DNA of 64,000 bases from Lagopus muta (lineage: Eukaryota; Chordata; Aves; Galliformes; Phasianidae), in contig NC_064435.1 in NCBI RefSeq assembly GCF_023343835.1, forward strand, positions 67,900,134 through 67,964,133, given 5' to 3'. Each line of letters opens with the position of its first letter. Position 1 is the first letter of the stretch. The notes under the pieces were generated by a model that had not been told where the DNA came from, searched no databases, and worked only from the letters and a program-made list of their open reading frames with translations. The position numbers and the translations under genes are program-made. Shown here one piece after another: positions 37,364 to 50,881 of this stretch.

Positions 37364-37469
37364 CTTAAATTGTGCTCCAGGAAAATGCAGCTTTAGACAG
37401 TCCAAAATCATTCTTCGATAGCTTATTTCTTTGCTAAGCCAAACTTTGACAGAATAGCCATCTCCAAAC
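37364..37469 (-). CDS. ABCA13: ABCA13 exon after the H-loop
   Basis: 106 bp. The acceptor TTTTCAG is followed by G, which completes the split Arg codon, and the donor is GTACAG. It encodes 35 residues beginning [11 protein letters not shown] and ending F-P-G-A-Q-F-K. The F-G-x-G-Y/F-x-V-K-V block directly after K-N-R is a subfamily A hallmark. The middle (S-K-E-I-S-Y-R-R-M) is less conserved, as in other species. Confidence 0.95.
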
Positions 37470-40400
37470 CTGAAAATGATATGCAGAAATATAGACTCAT
37501 TTGTCTACACTATGAAGGCAGCAAGAGCACTCATTTCAATTAATTTTCCTGTAACGATTATGGCAAATAAAACACTGTGTATCCCTACTGCATTATCACC
37601 GGGATATTACCACTTTAATATTTACTGGCAGACAATGATTTCAATGAGAGAGTTGTTAAATTAATGATAACAAATAGAAACAAACAATAAACCCAAGCTA
37701 AATCCCTAGGTTTTAATTAGAATACTACGTTTCATTACACAATGTACTGTAAATTAAATGAACTATACGTTAATTTTGGCACTACAAAAAAAACTATGAC
37801 AATTACCTATCATAAACAGAACCAAAATCCTTTATTTTAACTTTCCTAACGATGTGACAGCTCAGTTAGTATTTCAGCAAATGTGCGCACAATATGTTTT
37901 TGCACATACATAAAATAAAAATTTATTTAGGTTGATGGCAAAGTTAATGAATATACTTAAGCTCTATGGCCACACAATCTGTCTCATAGAATAATTTTGG
38001 AAATGAATTTCTCTCTCAATATACATGTGATAAAAGTTAAGTACAGCCAATCTAGCCAACACATTTTTTATTAGATTTACTCCCTGCTAATATATGTAAC
38101 TGGGGAAGTTCCAATAAACCTATCAACGCTGAAATGAGCCTCATGTATGTTGTGTAAGTGGCAGAAGTTATGCAGCACAGGTTCAAGGGATTTCATTCCC
38201 CTGGCTCCAAACTGCATCTATTCCCATGAGTAGTGGAAAGGCAGAGCTGAGAGGAGGACAAGGATCTCTAGCTGCATGTCCACATCCTCCCAAGAACCTT
38301 TCAGTTCCCCTGTATTCCCACTCCAGCACTCTCACATCCTTCATGCCAATGTTATTTCCTTTTATTTACTCTCCACCTGCACAATTACTCAACCCCAAAT
38401 CCCTTGCTGTAGTTCTTCTGTTTCTAGTAACTTTCCTCCGTTATCCACAACAGCACTCCTTGCTGGCTAAACCTGCTTATTAGTGGTAGTGACTGAATTA
38501 AATGGGTCTGGCAAGATTGAAGCACATTTTCAGGTGATCAAATCTTTATGATGCTGCTCTTCTCAAATACAGAAATTAATGTCTACAGAATCTCAGTCAA
38601 AATGTAACAAAAATAGTATGGGCTATTTGGAGATGTATGTCCTGTTCAGCCACTAAGTAACTTTCAGCTAAACACTTCATATGAATATCATTACATCCCT
38701 CATCAGCAATGCACATACAGCAGTATGAGAGGTTTAACTTCTGTTTTGTGCAGTACCAGAATCTCCATTATTATAAAGCTTTTGGTTGTTTTGTCTTTTA
38801 CTTTCCTTTTCTTTTTCTTTCTTTCTTTTCTTTCTTTTCGATTTTTGGTTGGTTGGGTCATTTTATTTGTTTTTTTAGTCAAACACAACCATGGACCCAC
38901 TTGAAATGTAGTAAGAAGATCCAATCCTGATGCAATTTTATTTGTTTCTTCTTGAGGGATGATCAGTGAGTTAAATTATTTCCAGGCCAGTCTGTGGGGT
39001 ACCAGCTGTTTGCTGCCCAGTGTGACCTGGCAGAGGAATGGTGTTGTTACACCAAAAAGATCCACAAGAAGGTGAAATCCAAAACAGCAGCTGGCTGGTT
39101 TGCTCCATAATTATTTAATAAAAAAAATTCATCTCTAATTATATCTTTTAAATGCATAGTATCATCCCTGCAAAATATGTGTGACAATAAAAAAGATATT
39201 ACAAACAAGGATATAGTTAACAAGAATGTTCAATTCAGATGACAGCCAACTTGAGGCAATGCATTACAAGAGATTATTGATTCTGATCAATTTTCTGGCA
39301 TTTCTAGCCATCCGCTGCTGAATCACAGTTTGAAAAATACTGGCTTATGGAGGTGTTCATTGGTCTCATAAAATGAAATTGTTTCATGCAATGAAGTTTC
39401 CAAAGAAAATAAATCAAAAGTCTGATTAGCATAGACTAATAAGCCTGTGCAACTGTTTCAGTTCTAGATTTTGAATGGCACGAAAACCAGCTCAGTCCAA
39501 ACATAAAACTTTAAAAGATTAGTCTTCTGGCCAATCAAATTATAGTTCTTCTATATCTTGATTTTACAATTCTTTTCAGCTCAGCAACTCCCTACACAGA
39601 GTAAGCTGATCAGAAATAAACATTTCCCCTTGCTATAATCAGCAAGATGCTTCCAGTAGTAAACTGAGGCAATGGAAATTGAGTTGACCATTTTTTTCCA
39701 CTGTTTTCCTCTCTAAATCAGACAATAATTAATTCAGAAACCAAAACTGGAATTACAGAGTAAAGCACAATCTGGTTTGAATAGCTCTGTTAGGATTGAA
39801 CCTGTAACACCTAATAGTTCAAAACCTATGCAGGGAAACATTACCATGAAAATGGCATGAGTTGAGCCAGCACACCTGTTCAGCAGCCATCTGTTGCAAA
39901 AGAATCACAATTTCTTCAAAGCTATTTAATGAAGATATTTTCCATTGCTTATTTCTATCATAGTACTTTAACATCACCTGTGTTTTTATTTGTATATATG
40001 CATACAGAGACACAAACACATATTCTAATTAAAATATTTATCCTCTTTATCATTGCTCTTTTCTCTTTCAGCCAAACTCATTTTTTTACTTGTCTTTTGG
40101 ATCTAATGATGTTGAGTGTTTTAACTACTACAATGCCACCATAAGACCAAAACAAATATCTAAATTGCCCAGCTGATTTTAAACTGGTATATCAACAGCA
40201 ACATCCTGTGAAGCATGAACTTAGTAAAAACTACAAAAAATGCATCCAACTGTTCTCACCTGTAATTGTACAGGCCGCAAAGCTCATTGAGCAACTCAAA
40301 TAACAAGAGAGAAAAAGGAGCACAATATGGCAAGGAGGAATAGAAAAATTTCCATATCAGGATTTATAAAACGGGCTAAAACTTTTCAGATGACTGGATG

Positions 40401-40479
40401 GTAGAAGGGTGTTTTATAGAACCCCACATCATGACTGGCCTATACAATACAATTAAGGAATACTTCTCCACTCTTCTAT
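37470..40479. other. ABCA13 10.6-kb intron, first part
   Basis: No exon recognised. It contains a CTTT-rich pyrimidine tract (38795-38839) and a moderately GC-rich patch 38225-38480 with overlapping open frames that show no known domain. Confidence 0.5.
38795..38839. repeat. CTTT/CTTTT-rich pyrimidine tract
   Basis: Imperfect tetra- and pentanucleotide units of C and T over about 45 bp. Confidence 0.85.
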
Positions 40480-40670
40480 GTCACTGTTTTTCATGCAAGA
40501 TTAAGGGGTATCAAATTGAATTAGAGGGAAGGCAATTCAAATTCAGTAAGAGGAAGTAATTTTCTGTACAGCACACAGGAAAACTGTGGGACTCATTGTC
40601 ACAGGCTGTGCTGGATGCCAGAATTTGGCATGAGTTGAATAAGAGATTAGGGAAATTCATAGGGGGAAAA
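40480..40670 (+). mobile_element. old CR1-type LINE fragment
   Basis: It has the segment 'gaggaagtaattttctgtac', then 'ctgtgggactcattgtcaca', 'ctgtgctggatgcc' and 'agattagggaaattcatagg'. This order is known from old CR1/L3-like elements shared widely among amniotes. It differs clearly from the galliform CR1 copies elsewhere in the window and has no recognisable tail, so it predates them. Confidence 0.65.
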
Positions 40671-43464
40671 AATCCACATTTGGCTTAGGAATAAGCAGCT
40701 AATTACTGAAGGCTGGTTGAGTTATGTGGAAGACTATCTTAATGTGTTTGTCTTGTCCTCAGTCTTTTCTCTCCTGGAGATATTACTGAGTGGGAATACT
40801 GCGTTAGATGAGTTTAGAGACTGACCTTGTAGCTCATAGTAAGAAATAAAGCAGAGGTCTGCCTGGGCTAATCGCCCAAATGGTTTCCCTGTTCTGAAAA
40901 GGGGTTTGCACTTTTGATGTAGTTCCACAGCCATGATGCCATTACTAGAAGGATAGATAGCATAACACTAGTTCAGTTGTCTCCACACAACATGCAGTTA
41001 CAGAACTGTAGTGATGAGCAAAACCCCTGACTGCTTTCTTAGGGCTTCTTCAAGTCATGCCATGGGAATGGAAGTGGATTCAGTTGCCCAAAGGTTGAAA
41101 ATTGTTACAAATAACAAATAGAGGAGATACCTCGGGAAGCAAATCAAGAAATGCTAACTTCACAATGTCCGTCTCTGGGACAAGTTGCTAGAACACAGTG
41201 TTTTGTGGCTGTTCAGATGAGCCTACCATTGAGTGGTCACATGGCATTCTTAGAGGTACTAACCCAGTGTTTCCCAAAGCTAGCCGATGACATTCTGTTC
41301 TCTGTGAAAGGTAAAGTTCATTATTAGCACGATTCTATTTGCTGTACAATAGTGTGTATTTTCCTTGAAAACTCTTAGGAGCTGCTTGATCTCAAACAAA
41401 CCTTTCCTAATCTAGAAACCACTGTTTTAATTTACAGCAGAGTCAAAAATGATTAGTTCCCAGAACACATTCTTTCCAAATCCCTATCCCAAAACTGCTG
41501 AAAGAAACCTCAGCAAAACACGAGCTTGGCCTTATTTCTTGATTATCAGTGAATAAGCAAAGCATCATAAATTTTAGCACAAATACGTATGTATTTCTAT
41601 ATATAAGTGTATGTTTATAAGAGTATACATCAAAAAATTACAGCTCCCAGAAAGTTTACCAGTGGAAATATACTGTGCATTGTTTATGCATGCACTAGTC
41701 TGATTGATCAAAAGATTACTCCAAAATGGCATTACTGAATAACAAAAAAATAATAAAAAGAACATTGCCACTTAACATCTGAAAGGAACTGCATCTTCCA
41801 GAATATATGCCATAAATCAAAGTGGGGGAATAATTTGTTACTGAGCTGTGCACCACAAGGCTTCAGATTGCATTCATTTGCAGACAGAGAAGGTTCTACT
41901 TTTTCTAAAGTCTCACTGAAACAAGCTAACTTAGTTATTCCAGTATGATTGTTCAGGCACAGGATACAGATTCAGGTCATTCCCCTTGCAACTCTAGAAA
42001 AAAATACAGCTTATAAAAAGAATAAAACTTAAAAAAGCATCAAAAATAAAAGGAACCTCAAAAAAAATTGGAAAAAAAAAGTATTAAATTGAAATAAAAT
42101 GAATTACAAAAAAAAAAAAAAACAAAAACAAAAACAATTTATGATAGTTTTCAATCACAAAATAAACATAATGATTTTATCTGTTAAGTGGCAGATAAAT
42201 ACAATATCTAGGAAGGAAAAAAAAGGTTTCTAAATGTAAGTAAAATGTGTTTTAATTTTTAAATTAATATAAAATGCAACAATAATGTCACTTGTAAAAT
42301 GCAAATTCTTTCTGCTGTTATTCAGAACAAACTCAGTGCTGGTGAACAAACAAAAAACTTAATTAGATACAATAACAGCTAACTTATAGAATCTATCTTC
42401 CATGTGCTATTCATAGATTGTTTCATCTTTTTAATTGACCATGATTTTTCCAAGGTAACAATAGAAATATTACAAAAGCTATTAAAACAATAGGTAACAC
42501 TGGTTCAATAATACTGCACATGCATTTTTGTTTATACACTCCTCAGACTTATCTCTCAAGTTGCCAAAAGTTAATTTTTGTATTCAACAATACTATTACC
42601 ATAACTGTGAAAGTCTTAAATTATGAACAATGTAGAGTACTGTGTTTCCTTGCTCTCTGAATTTAGACATTTCAATGCTTAGGCATTACTTTCCAAGTAC
42701 GTCACAAGAATCTCACAAACTCTCATTAATTGGATGTTAATATGCAAAGAAAACCTTTCCATGCTCAAATGTATGTATATGTTTGCACATACAGGCAAGT
42801 ATTAGAGATCTGTTACATTTATGACATTCTGCATACCCTGAGAAATAGGAACAGCAGCACAGTAAATTTATGCAAGGCTGATGGTACAGAATAATCAGAA
42901 CTACTGTCCACTGAGACTCTACAATCAAAAAGGTAGGAGGAAGTAATATTATCTTTGTGTTGCTGTCAGTTTTTTGCCTCTTTGTTTTTTGTAGTGAGAT
43001 ATTAGGATATTAGTAAATTGTCTACTAATGGGATTCTATCAACACTTCAATTTGAAATTATCAAGTTAAAACAAAAAATTTAGAATGAAAGACAGCCATA
43101 TTCACATTTAAACCGCTGCTGTATTTCCATTATTGTGTAAGCTTTGACTGTGTCATCACAAAGCATTCCTTCCAGAAATCCCTATCACGAATAGTTCACA
43201 AGATAAATTGGAGGTACAAGGTCAGACAAGGGCTTTAGATACTGTAACATCCAGGATGTGTTGCAAATAAGATTCCAAGTTGCTGAGAAAGCAGTCCATG
43301 TTTCTGGGGGATGAGAATAGCACTATGGGAGCAAACTACCTCACCACTGTAGATGTGTAATGTGTGGTAACTCACTCAGTCTCACTCAGACCACATTTTT
43401 CACTACTGCTTTCCTATCCTGTTAAGAGGGTAGGAAGGGAAATCAACTAACTATTACTCACCCA
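40671..43464. other. ABCA13 10.6-kb intron, middle part
   Basis: AT-rich intronic sequence with an A-rich low-complexity patch (42000-42140). No exon recognised. Confidence 0.5.
42000..42140. repeat. A-rich low-complexity region
   Basis: A-rich sequence with several runs of 7-15 A and ACAAAAACAAAAAC at its end. Confidence 0.85.
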
Positions 43465-43728
43465 GACAGGACAAAGGGAACAATCTTAAACTAAAGGAGG
43501 AGATATTTAGATTAGATGATGGAAGATTTTTCACCGAGAGAGCTAGAGAGGACAGCTGGCAGAGCTGCCCATCCTGTGGTGCCCCATCCCTGGAAGCACT
43601 GAAGTCCAGGTTGAATGGGTCCCTGGGCAGCTGAGCTGGTGGGGGGCAGCCCATCCCACAGCACAGGGTTGGGGCTGGGTGAGCTTTAAGACCCCTTCCA
43701 ACGTAAGCCTTTCTGTGATTTTGTGTGC
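43465..43728 (+). mobile_element. CR1 LINE 3' end
   Basis: Contains 'ggagatatttagattagatg', 'ggtgccccatccctggaagc', 'gcagcccatcccacagcaca' and a tail TTCTGTGATTTTGTG. The GGTTGGGGCTGGGTGAGC wording indicates a particular CR1 subfamily. It lies antisense to ABCA13. Confidence 0.9.
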
Positions 43729-43789
43729 CCACCTTGAGACCAAGGGCTCTAATCAGCAGAAGGAATCAAGGTACTTTCCGCTAAATCAG

Positions 43790-43962
43790 AAGATAGCAGG
43801 TGTTCTTGTGTCGGAGGCCCCAGAACTGTACACAATACTCCAAGGGAGGTCTCATGAGAGCAGAGGGGCAGAATCACTTCCCTTGACCTGCTGGTCATGC
43901 TTTTCTTGATGCAACAAGTTGGCCTTCTGGGCTGCAAAAGCACACTGTCAGCTCGTGTTGAA
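43790..43962 (-). mobile_element. CR1 LINE fragment, ORF2 end
   Basis: On the minus strand it reads 'tttgcagcccagaaggccaa', 'ctgcccctctgctctcatga' and 'ttggagtattgtgtacagtt', the ORF2 C-terminal coding region also seen at 17497-17700. It lies about 60 bp from the opposite-strand CR1 at 43465-43728 but represents a different part of the element. Confidence 0.8.
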
Positions 43963-46900
43963 TTTCTGATCAACCAACAAAAGAGTGTTAAAGTACAAAC
44001 AAGTTGTACTTCAAATGTATCAAGTATCATGTAATGCTAATATATTCAGCCTTAAACTGCCCAGATTGGCTGTCCAAAACCTTTTAACTTTAAAATGTTC
44101 ATAATGCTTCATTTACATCTCTATAAAATGGAAATAATTATTTGAAAACCTGTTTCCTTTAAGTATTATCAAAAGCACGGATGTTGACATTCATGAAGCA
44201 CTGCTCCAACAAATATTTACAAACAAGTTTGAAAAATGCCTAATAAAGATGGTACAGATCACATACAAGAAAAGGAAGAAAATATGAAATATTCATTTTC
44301 AGCTGTTCATTAAGTGAAGATGTACACAGCTTTATTGCAGTCTCCTGCAGAAAACATGGTATAAAATGACAAAGAAATTGTACTCTGATGCACATACAAC
44401 ACAGGAGGGCTGAATTAATGTAGCACAAATTTAAATACCAGCATGAAAATATTGCCCATTTCTGAACTCACAGTCCATGTCTTTTAAAGTTCTTTAACTT
44501 TTTTCTTCAAGCTTTCCTCCGGAAAGATAGACTAATATTACATGAATACACAGGTATACACCCACTACCTTATTTTTTCATGGACAAAAGGAATTTATGC
44601 TTTCTAACAATACAAATAAAGACTGTATTTTTGACTGTTATCACATTTATACTTTACAGCAAGTAAAAAAGTGAATGCTAACATTTATGTTAGTATCACA
44701 ACATTGTTTCCAATGAAGGCTGAAATATTAATGAGATCTTTAATTCTCTCTTCTCCATTTAAGAAGTCCAGTGTGAGTTATCTTGAGAAAAGCAATAAAA
44801 TATTCTTAATCAACCTTCTAAAAAAAATGTTAATTGTAAATAGCTTGGCAACACATTTTCTATTCTAACTCTGCTATAACAAACAAATTAATTGCTGGGT
44901 AATTTAATCAGATGGCTTGCTGATACAATTTGAGCAAAGACTTGATATGTGTCCAGTGCCTGAAAAGCTGGTGTAAGTTATTCAGCTAAGAAAAGTCTGT
45001 CCAGATGGCCCTAGAATGAAGAATGGCATTCAAAATGTTGTTCTCAGAGGACTGGCCAGCTGCATCTAACGTGGAAATGCTTCTGTGAGTTTTTAGAATA
45101 ACATGAAGTGTAATGGAGAATACTGAAGAGAGAATTTAAACATAATACATTCACAATTTAGAATAATTGGTTCAGTTGGCAAAAGTGAGTGGAAATTATG
45201 TTTTAACAGACACAACTGCTAACAGATCCATCTCATACAAGCTATGTCTAGAACTAAGATGCTACCTTTTTGGAAATTACCCTTCAGTTCATCCTTTCTA
45301 CCTAACACCTCTTTTGGCATTATTCAGAAATATGCAACAAAAATCCCTTTTGAAGTGTAACGCATATACTTCCAAGAAATATTTGAGGGTACTTTAAATC
45401 TTTTTAAACATTGATAAATATAGTCAGGACTCAACAGTTGGGAGTAAAAGCTCGAATACATATAATTGTAGTGAGAAGACAATTTTGGATGAGCCTTTTG
45501 TAACAAGATTGCAAAAGAGCTGGAAAAATAAATCAAGTCTCACACATTAGAAGCAGCATGTGTCAGTTTTTATATCCCTATTAAGCTTTTATGTTTCACA
45601 TTAGCATCTTCCTGGAGCTCATCCATACTCTTCATAGCAGAATTTTGTACTGCCTTCTGACAAACCTGTATTCAGTCCAAGACAGTCTTTTGCAATCTGC
45701 CAAAGGCTGAAAGCGTGCTGAGAGAGAAAGCTGAATACTTGAAACTTCCCACCACAGCAAAGAGGGAAATTTAACAGGGCCCCACAGAAGACCCATTAAG
45801 TCTTCATCAAACATCCATCAGAAAGTAGATCATAATGGGCTAGAATGGTACTAAAGGAAAAGCAAACAAAACAATTTTGAGAGTTTCCATCAGGACAGTC
45901 AGAATCTCCAAGAGAAGAAAAACGTAATCTTAGGGAATATAGCTAGCTTTAAAAGAGGAAAGGCTAAATGAGGACACTTTTAATTTATTTTTTAAATATT
46001 TGTATAATTTAATTTATAGAAAAAATTGAGAATAGACCAAAGATGTCAAGATTTGTTTAAGAATGAAATAAATAATGAATTTTAAAATCTAACACACACA
46101 AAAACAATACATAGTAATCTAAAACCACAGCCACCATTAATTTATTTTGGTATAATTTCAGTCTATACGTAAGTATTACACATATACATATTATAATATA
46201 CATAAGAGTAATATAAGTATATTGCCAGTGTAACTAATCCACACACATGGCACATAAAAGCACCATCAAGTAATAATTTTTAAGGTATGAGTAATTTAGA
46301 TTAAATCAGATGCTGGAAAATTAGGTTCCCTTATGGTTTTTGTCATTTGATCACATACACTGCTTCACAGAATTGTTGTGCTAAACAAAATGTAAAGCAA
46401 TGTGAAAAGGCAGCAAATGTAATGCAGAAATACACTGAAAAATGAAATTAATCAGCAATGACTTGTGGAGGTGCCTGTTAAGGAATGTGTTCCTTGGCTG
46501 GCAGGTGTTTTCCAAAGAAAAGATTTAGAAATCATGAAGAAGTAATAAAGTTTTGCTCTGCATAAAAGTTATCACAGGGCTGTTAGTTCACAGAAAGGGA
46601 TAGAAAATTGAAAGCAGAAAAAAATCATTCATAACTGGAAGTTTTTCAAGATGTTCACAGATGAAGTGGAAAGTGAGATAATGATAAAATTACTATAATT
46701 AAAGCTTAATTATTCAAATGGTTTAGAGCGGTAAGTAAATAATCCTGCTTTCCTTCCTTATCTTATGCAGATGTATAAGCCCATGTAACTCTACAGAATA
46801 CATAATAGCATATCTGAAAATTGTCTTAAAATAATTTTGAATGTGAATTACACAGAAGTATTGTTTTTTTTTAAAGATGATCTTATTAATTAGATGTCTG

Positions 46901-48081
46901 ATAACCTGGTGCCTACGTTGGAGAACTGAACAGTCAGGTAAAGAAAACCACAGTCAGGAGCTCAATCTGGAGGGAAGTTTGGAAGCTAAAGAAGCAAAAT
47001 AATAGAATAGGGACGCTCTTTGGTTTCTCCCAGAACTTATTAAAAGTCAAAAAAAAAAAAACCAACACAGATGTTTTGAGTATGTTTAAAATCATAGAAT
47101 CATTAAGTTTATAAAAGACCTCTAAGATTATCTGAGAAGATAAAGGTGAACCTAGCACTTGAGGAATGGCCCTCTTCAAGGTCAAGCAAGTGCCTATATT
47201 TCTATCAAAATAAAATCCTAAAGTTCTATATAGTGCAAAGGACCAAAAGCCAGAAGTGTCCTTCTGAAAGTACAAAAAGTTGTCTAAAATACAGGATGCC
47301 TTATATTCACAGCAGAGTGTAATTTCCGTAGGGTTTGCTTATTTGCACTTAAGAATGCTAAATGCTGAATTGGTACAAACCAGAGTCTTTGCTGCCTGTA
47401 AACAAGTGATGTCATTTTACACAGCTGGCTGTCTGGGTGCCATAAAAGTTCTGCTTATTACTAAATGTAAATGTTCTATCTATAAATTGCAGCAGTTCTC
47501 TTCTCAGCTCCTGGTTTTGTGTTTTTTTTTTTTTATGGTGAATTGAGCCCCATCTCTAAATAAACAACTTCATTAACAGATGTTAAATTAACTTGCGAGA
47601 AGAGCTGAAGCAGAAGAGAGGCTTATCGACACCATGAAAAGGAAGCAAAAAGCTATAGAATAAATACCTAAAATTATCAGTGAATTCACTAGGAGACAAC
47701 AGTGGTTCAAAATGCATTGTTTTACTAGCTGCTGACTTGCCAGGTACTTTCTCCTCTTAGAAGAAATTACCACCAGGAAGGTGATGATAATTTCAAAGGA
47801 TACCCAATGTTGAAATCTCAAAATGCATTTCTCAGGTTGAGTGCAGAAGAGCTTCTTCTAGATACAGATCTGTCTTCTTCAATTGCCAGTGCAGATTACA
47901 AAGCACTGTAGAAATGCTGTCAATTTAGCTAGCTAAGATATCCTAATTGGCTCTTTTTTAACACCATTGATGACAGGAAAAGAAAGATGTGCTCAGCAGT
48001 CATAAGTGTTCATACCTTGGCATTATTAAAATATCTACCCAGTTCTTAGATTGGACGTAATTCAGTGGTGATATATAATAC
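43963..48081. other. ABCA13 10.6-kb intron, last part
   Basis: AT-rich intronic sequence without a recognisable exon. One short CR1 tail lies at 47091-47145. Confidence 0.5.
47091..47145 (-). mobile_element. short decayed CR1 tail
   Basis: AATCATAGAATCATTAAGTT followed by AAAAGACCTCTAAGATTATC matches the 3' end of CR1 in reverse orientation. Only about 55 bp are recognisable. Confidence 0.65.
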
Positions 48082-48174
48082 CTGTTTTTAATGTGCTGGG
48101 GAGAACCAAGACACTTGAAGCTTCCGTTCACCATAATAGCAAGTCGCGTGCAGAGGGCTTCACATTCTTCCATA
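48082..48174 (-). CDS. ABCA13: ABCA13 exon with post-H-loop region of NBD2
   Basis: 93 bp, acceptor CTCTGTAG and donor GTATTA. It encodes 30 complete residues plus split codons: [17 protein letters not shown], then [12 protein letters not shown]. The preceding split Ser joins the H-loop T-S-H of the upstream exon to give S-H-S-M-E-E-C-E. This is near-invariant across ABCA proteins, which anchors the whole gene call. The frame stays open on both sides into the introns, but the splice sites and the homology place the borders firmly. Confidence 0.97.
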
Positions 48175-50777
48175 CTACAGAGTACAGTGGAAAAAGAAAA
48201 AGGGATTAAAACAGAACAAGTGAAAACAGAGAGCACCATATATATCTAACTTAAGTTAAAATGAAAGGAATCTGGACAGCTACAAAAACAGGTACACAAA
48301 ACCTTTGGCTTTAAAGGGAACAATTCAAATTGTAGCCCTCATCAGTATATATCAAAAGGTATAACCACATTACAGCCAGAAGAAAGCCTCAAAACCAAAT
48401 TTATATTTTTAGTACAGATTTAATTCAACAATTCTGGCTGCAATACAAAGGTTTTACTGCTACAGGCAAATAAACTGGTAGGCAACCTCAAATATGTCAC
48501 TGATGTGGGACCATGAACTCTGTTGTTCCCTGTAATACATGTTTATGACCATTCTGCACTAATGGGGAGAGAGAGGGGAAAAAAGTAAATTTGCTCAGCT
48601 TACCTCTTGCACAACACATAGCCTCAAAAAGAAAAGTTACCCTTAGCCTGATCGCAGGAAAGAAGAAATTGCAATACACTACAATCCAAAATAGAATTTA
48701 GGACACAGTAACACAGCTGAATAATAAAAGCTAGATTCTCTTAGATGTGATTGCTTCAGTTGACAAAGAATAACTTTGACTTGTAAAGCTTAGGGCAGAT
48801 GGGTTACCCTTCTACATATTACACATAATTATGTGAGCATTTCTTCCAAAGCATTGATTTAGACAGGACATCAGTCAGGACGTATTCATCAAAGAACTGT
48901 CTTCTCAAAGAGAAGTTGAAGTTGTTTGATGTTAGTGCAGTTCACTCTGCTCCATCCCCTCTGAGAAAACTAGAGTCTTGTGTGTGCAGTCCAAATTATA
49001 GTGCTTTTTTCTGGAAAAGCATGGAGATTAAGTACCCTTCTTAGAATAATTTCTTAAAATGGGACAGGAGTAGGGTGAGAACTGACAAAGAGCAAGCTGT
49101 TGCATTTCAGAGACACGGTGAGATGGCTAACACATCTTCCCACAAAACAGGAAGACAGCTGAGTCATTTTAGCATGCGGTGCCTCCTAATGATTTCCTCA
49201 GCATAATATTTCCCACTTGTGGCAAAATAGCACAAAATTAGGCCAGCGTAGACAATTAATACAAACTCATTTTTCTCCTGACTCAATAATAATAATAATA
49301 ATAATAAATTAACAAGTAAATAGACCTCAAAAATTAATCTTTACCCAGGAAACCATTTCTATTCCTCCATGCATTTATTTGCTGGTATGCACAAAGATTC
49401 ATTTAATAGGAAAAAATATTTTACTTATGCAAGTAGCCTTTGAGAAAATCTCAAATAAATCTCCAATGGCCTTCAGCAAATATTATATGATAATTTCTGC
49501 AAGTTGATATAACAATGTCTTATTAATTAGAAATGAGATGTGTACATTATTACTTTACTTATTACTGCTTCAGTCAGAAGTCATTCATTTGTAGAGCTAA
49601 ATGAGCAATTAGTAACAATTTATTTGATGGATTTATTTATTTATTTTTCCTGCTTGCAGCATGTTAGTAATGAGACCACAGAGCTCTTCTACTTAGCTGG
49701 CTTTTGACAACAAAGGGTTCTTAACCTGGACTGAAAAGTCAAAGCACAGTTTCCTGAAAATGACTCATCTTAATTCACACTGGATGACTTCTGTTCCCTA
49801 AATAAGTGAGTTGCTAAACACTTGCTAAGCACTCATTCAAGTGCATGATTTTGAAGATTCATTTTCCACAAACAGAATTCACAAAAATTCTGACAGCTTT
49901 TTTTTTCCCCCCTCCTAGAAATAATGTATCACTCGTGTGCAGGGACAATAAATATAAATTTTGAGAACTTCTGAAAAATTTAACAATATCTAGAAAATGT
50001 TGAAGGAAGTTTTGCCGCATAGATCAATTCATCTACTCTTCAAATTTAATTTGGCCAAATTATTGCATTGCTGTTTTGATTAATTAGTTCTGTCCTTTCT
50101 GGGCACTTTTTTATGACCTCTTCCCTCAGACACAGACATTTCATATATAATCATATCTACTATACTATATTCCCTAAGGGGATATATGATATTCCATTCT
50201 ATTGTAGATGCTACAAAACAGTTCTGATGCTCTGTTAAACTGATGCACCAATATCCATTTCAAAGATTTGACAAGATACAGAATATAGATACACTCTTCC
50301 AAGAAGACAGGGTCAACCCTTCCATTTCCATCAATGCATACACTGAAGAGCTGATGTATATCTTTGTAGTGTCATGACATATTTATTCTATACAATCACA
50401 CATAATAAAATTATCAATAACATCAGAAGGAGGCTTTACATTCCCATCTGTGTTTCTAAGGATTTGAGAAGTAGGCAACTGCAAAAGGATAAATCTTGTG
50501 TTCCAAGCAAAAAGTGATACTGCAACACTGAAAGGAAAGAGCATAGAAAATGGAGCATTTGATGCATCATTCTTCTGCCTGTAGCCTCCTTGAGCCACAA
50601 TTTAAAGTTCACCTTTCATGAGCAGGAAGGAGTTGCCATAGAATGCAAAAAAATGCTCTGAGTTTCAAACAAGTGTGAGCACACCTTCAGAATATTCTAT
50701 TTTTCCCAAAGATGATAACAAGTGAGGAAAGAAAAAGGTAATACAATGGCAGCTGAAATAAGGGTGCTTATTATCAC
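48175..50777. other. ABCA13 intron
   Basis: 2.6-kb intron. It contains an (AAT)n microsatellite at 49285-49307. Nothing else recognised. Confidence 0.55.
49285..49307. repeat. (AAT)n microsatellite
   Basis: About seven AAT units. Confidence 0.9.
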
Positions 50778-50881
50778 CTGTGGGATGTCAGCACAGCTGC
50801 ACAGCCATCCTGAACTTCTTTCAAGATGGTTTTCCACAAGTAACGTTTAGAGCAAGGATCCATCCCAGAACTTGGCTCATC
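50778..50881 (-). CDS. ABCA13: ABCA13 exon with Walker B, D-loop and H-loop of NBD2
   Basis: 104 bp, acceptor TCCTATAG and donor GTGATA. It encodes D-E-P-S-S-G-M-D-P (Walker B Asp-Glu and D-loop) and ends with A-V-L-T-S-H, the switch histidine. The catalytic Glu follows the Walker B Asp as it should, so the ATP hydrolysis residues in this exon are intact. The phase-2 donor leaves AG, completed by T in the next exon to a Ser codon. Confidence 0.97.

Noticed and set aside
38226..38483. Two overlapping plus-strand frames in a GC-richer patch of an ABCA13 intron
   Set aside because: No recognisable domain and no splice-site support. Two frames open in the same place suggests composition and not coding.
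48000..48239. Frame extending the ABCA13 exon into both neighbouring introns
   Set aside because: Canonical splice sites at 48174 and 48082 plus subfamily A homology define the exon. The extra residues match nothing and a retained intron would truncate the protein.
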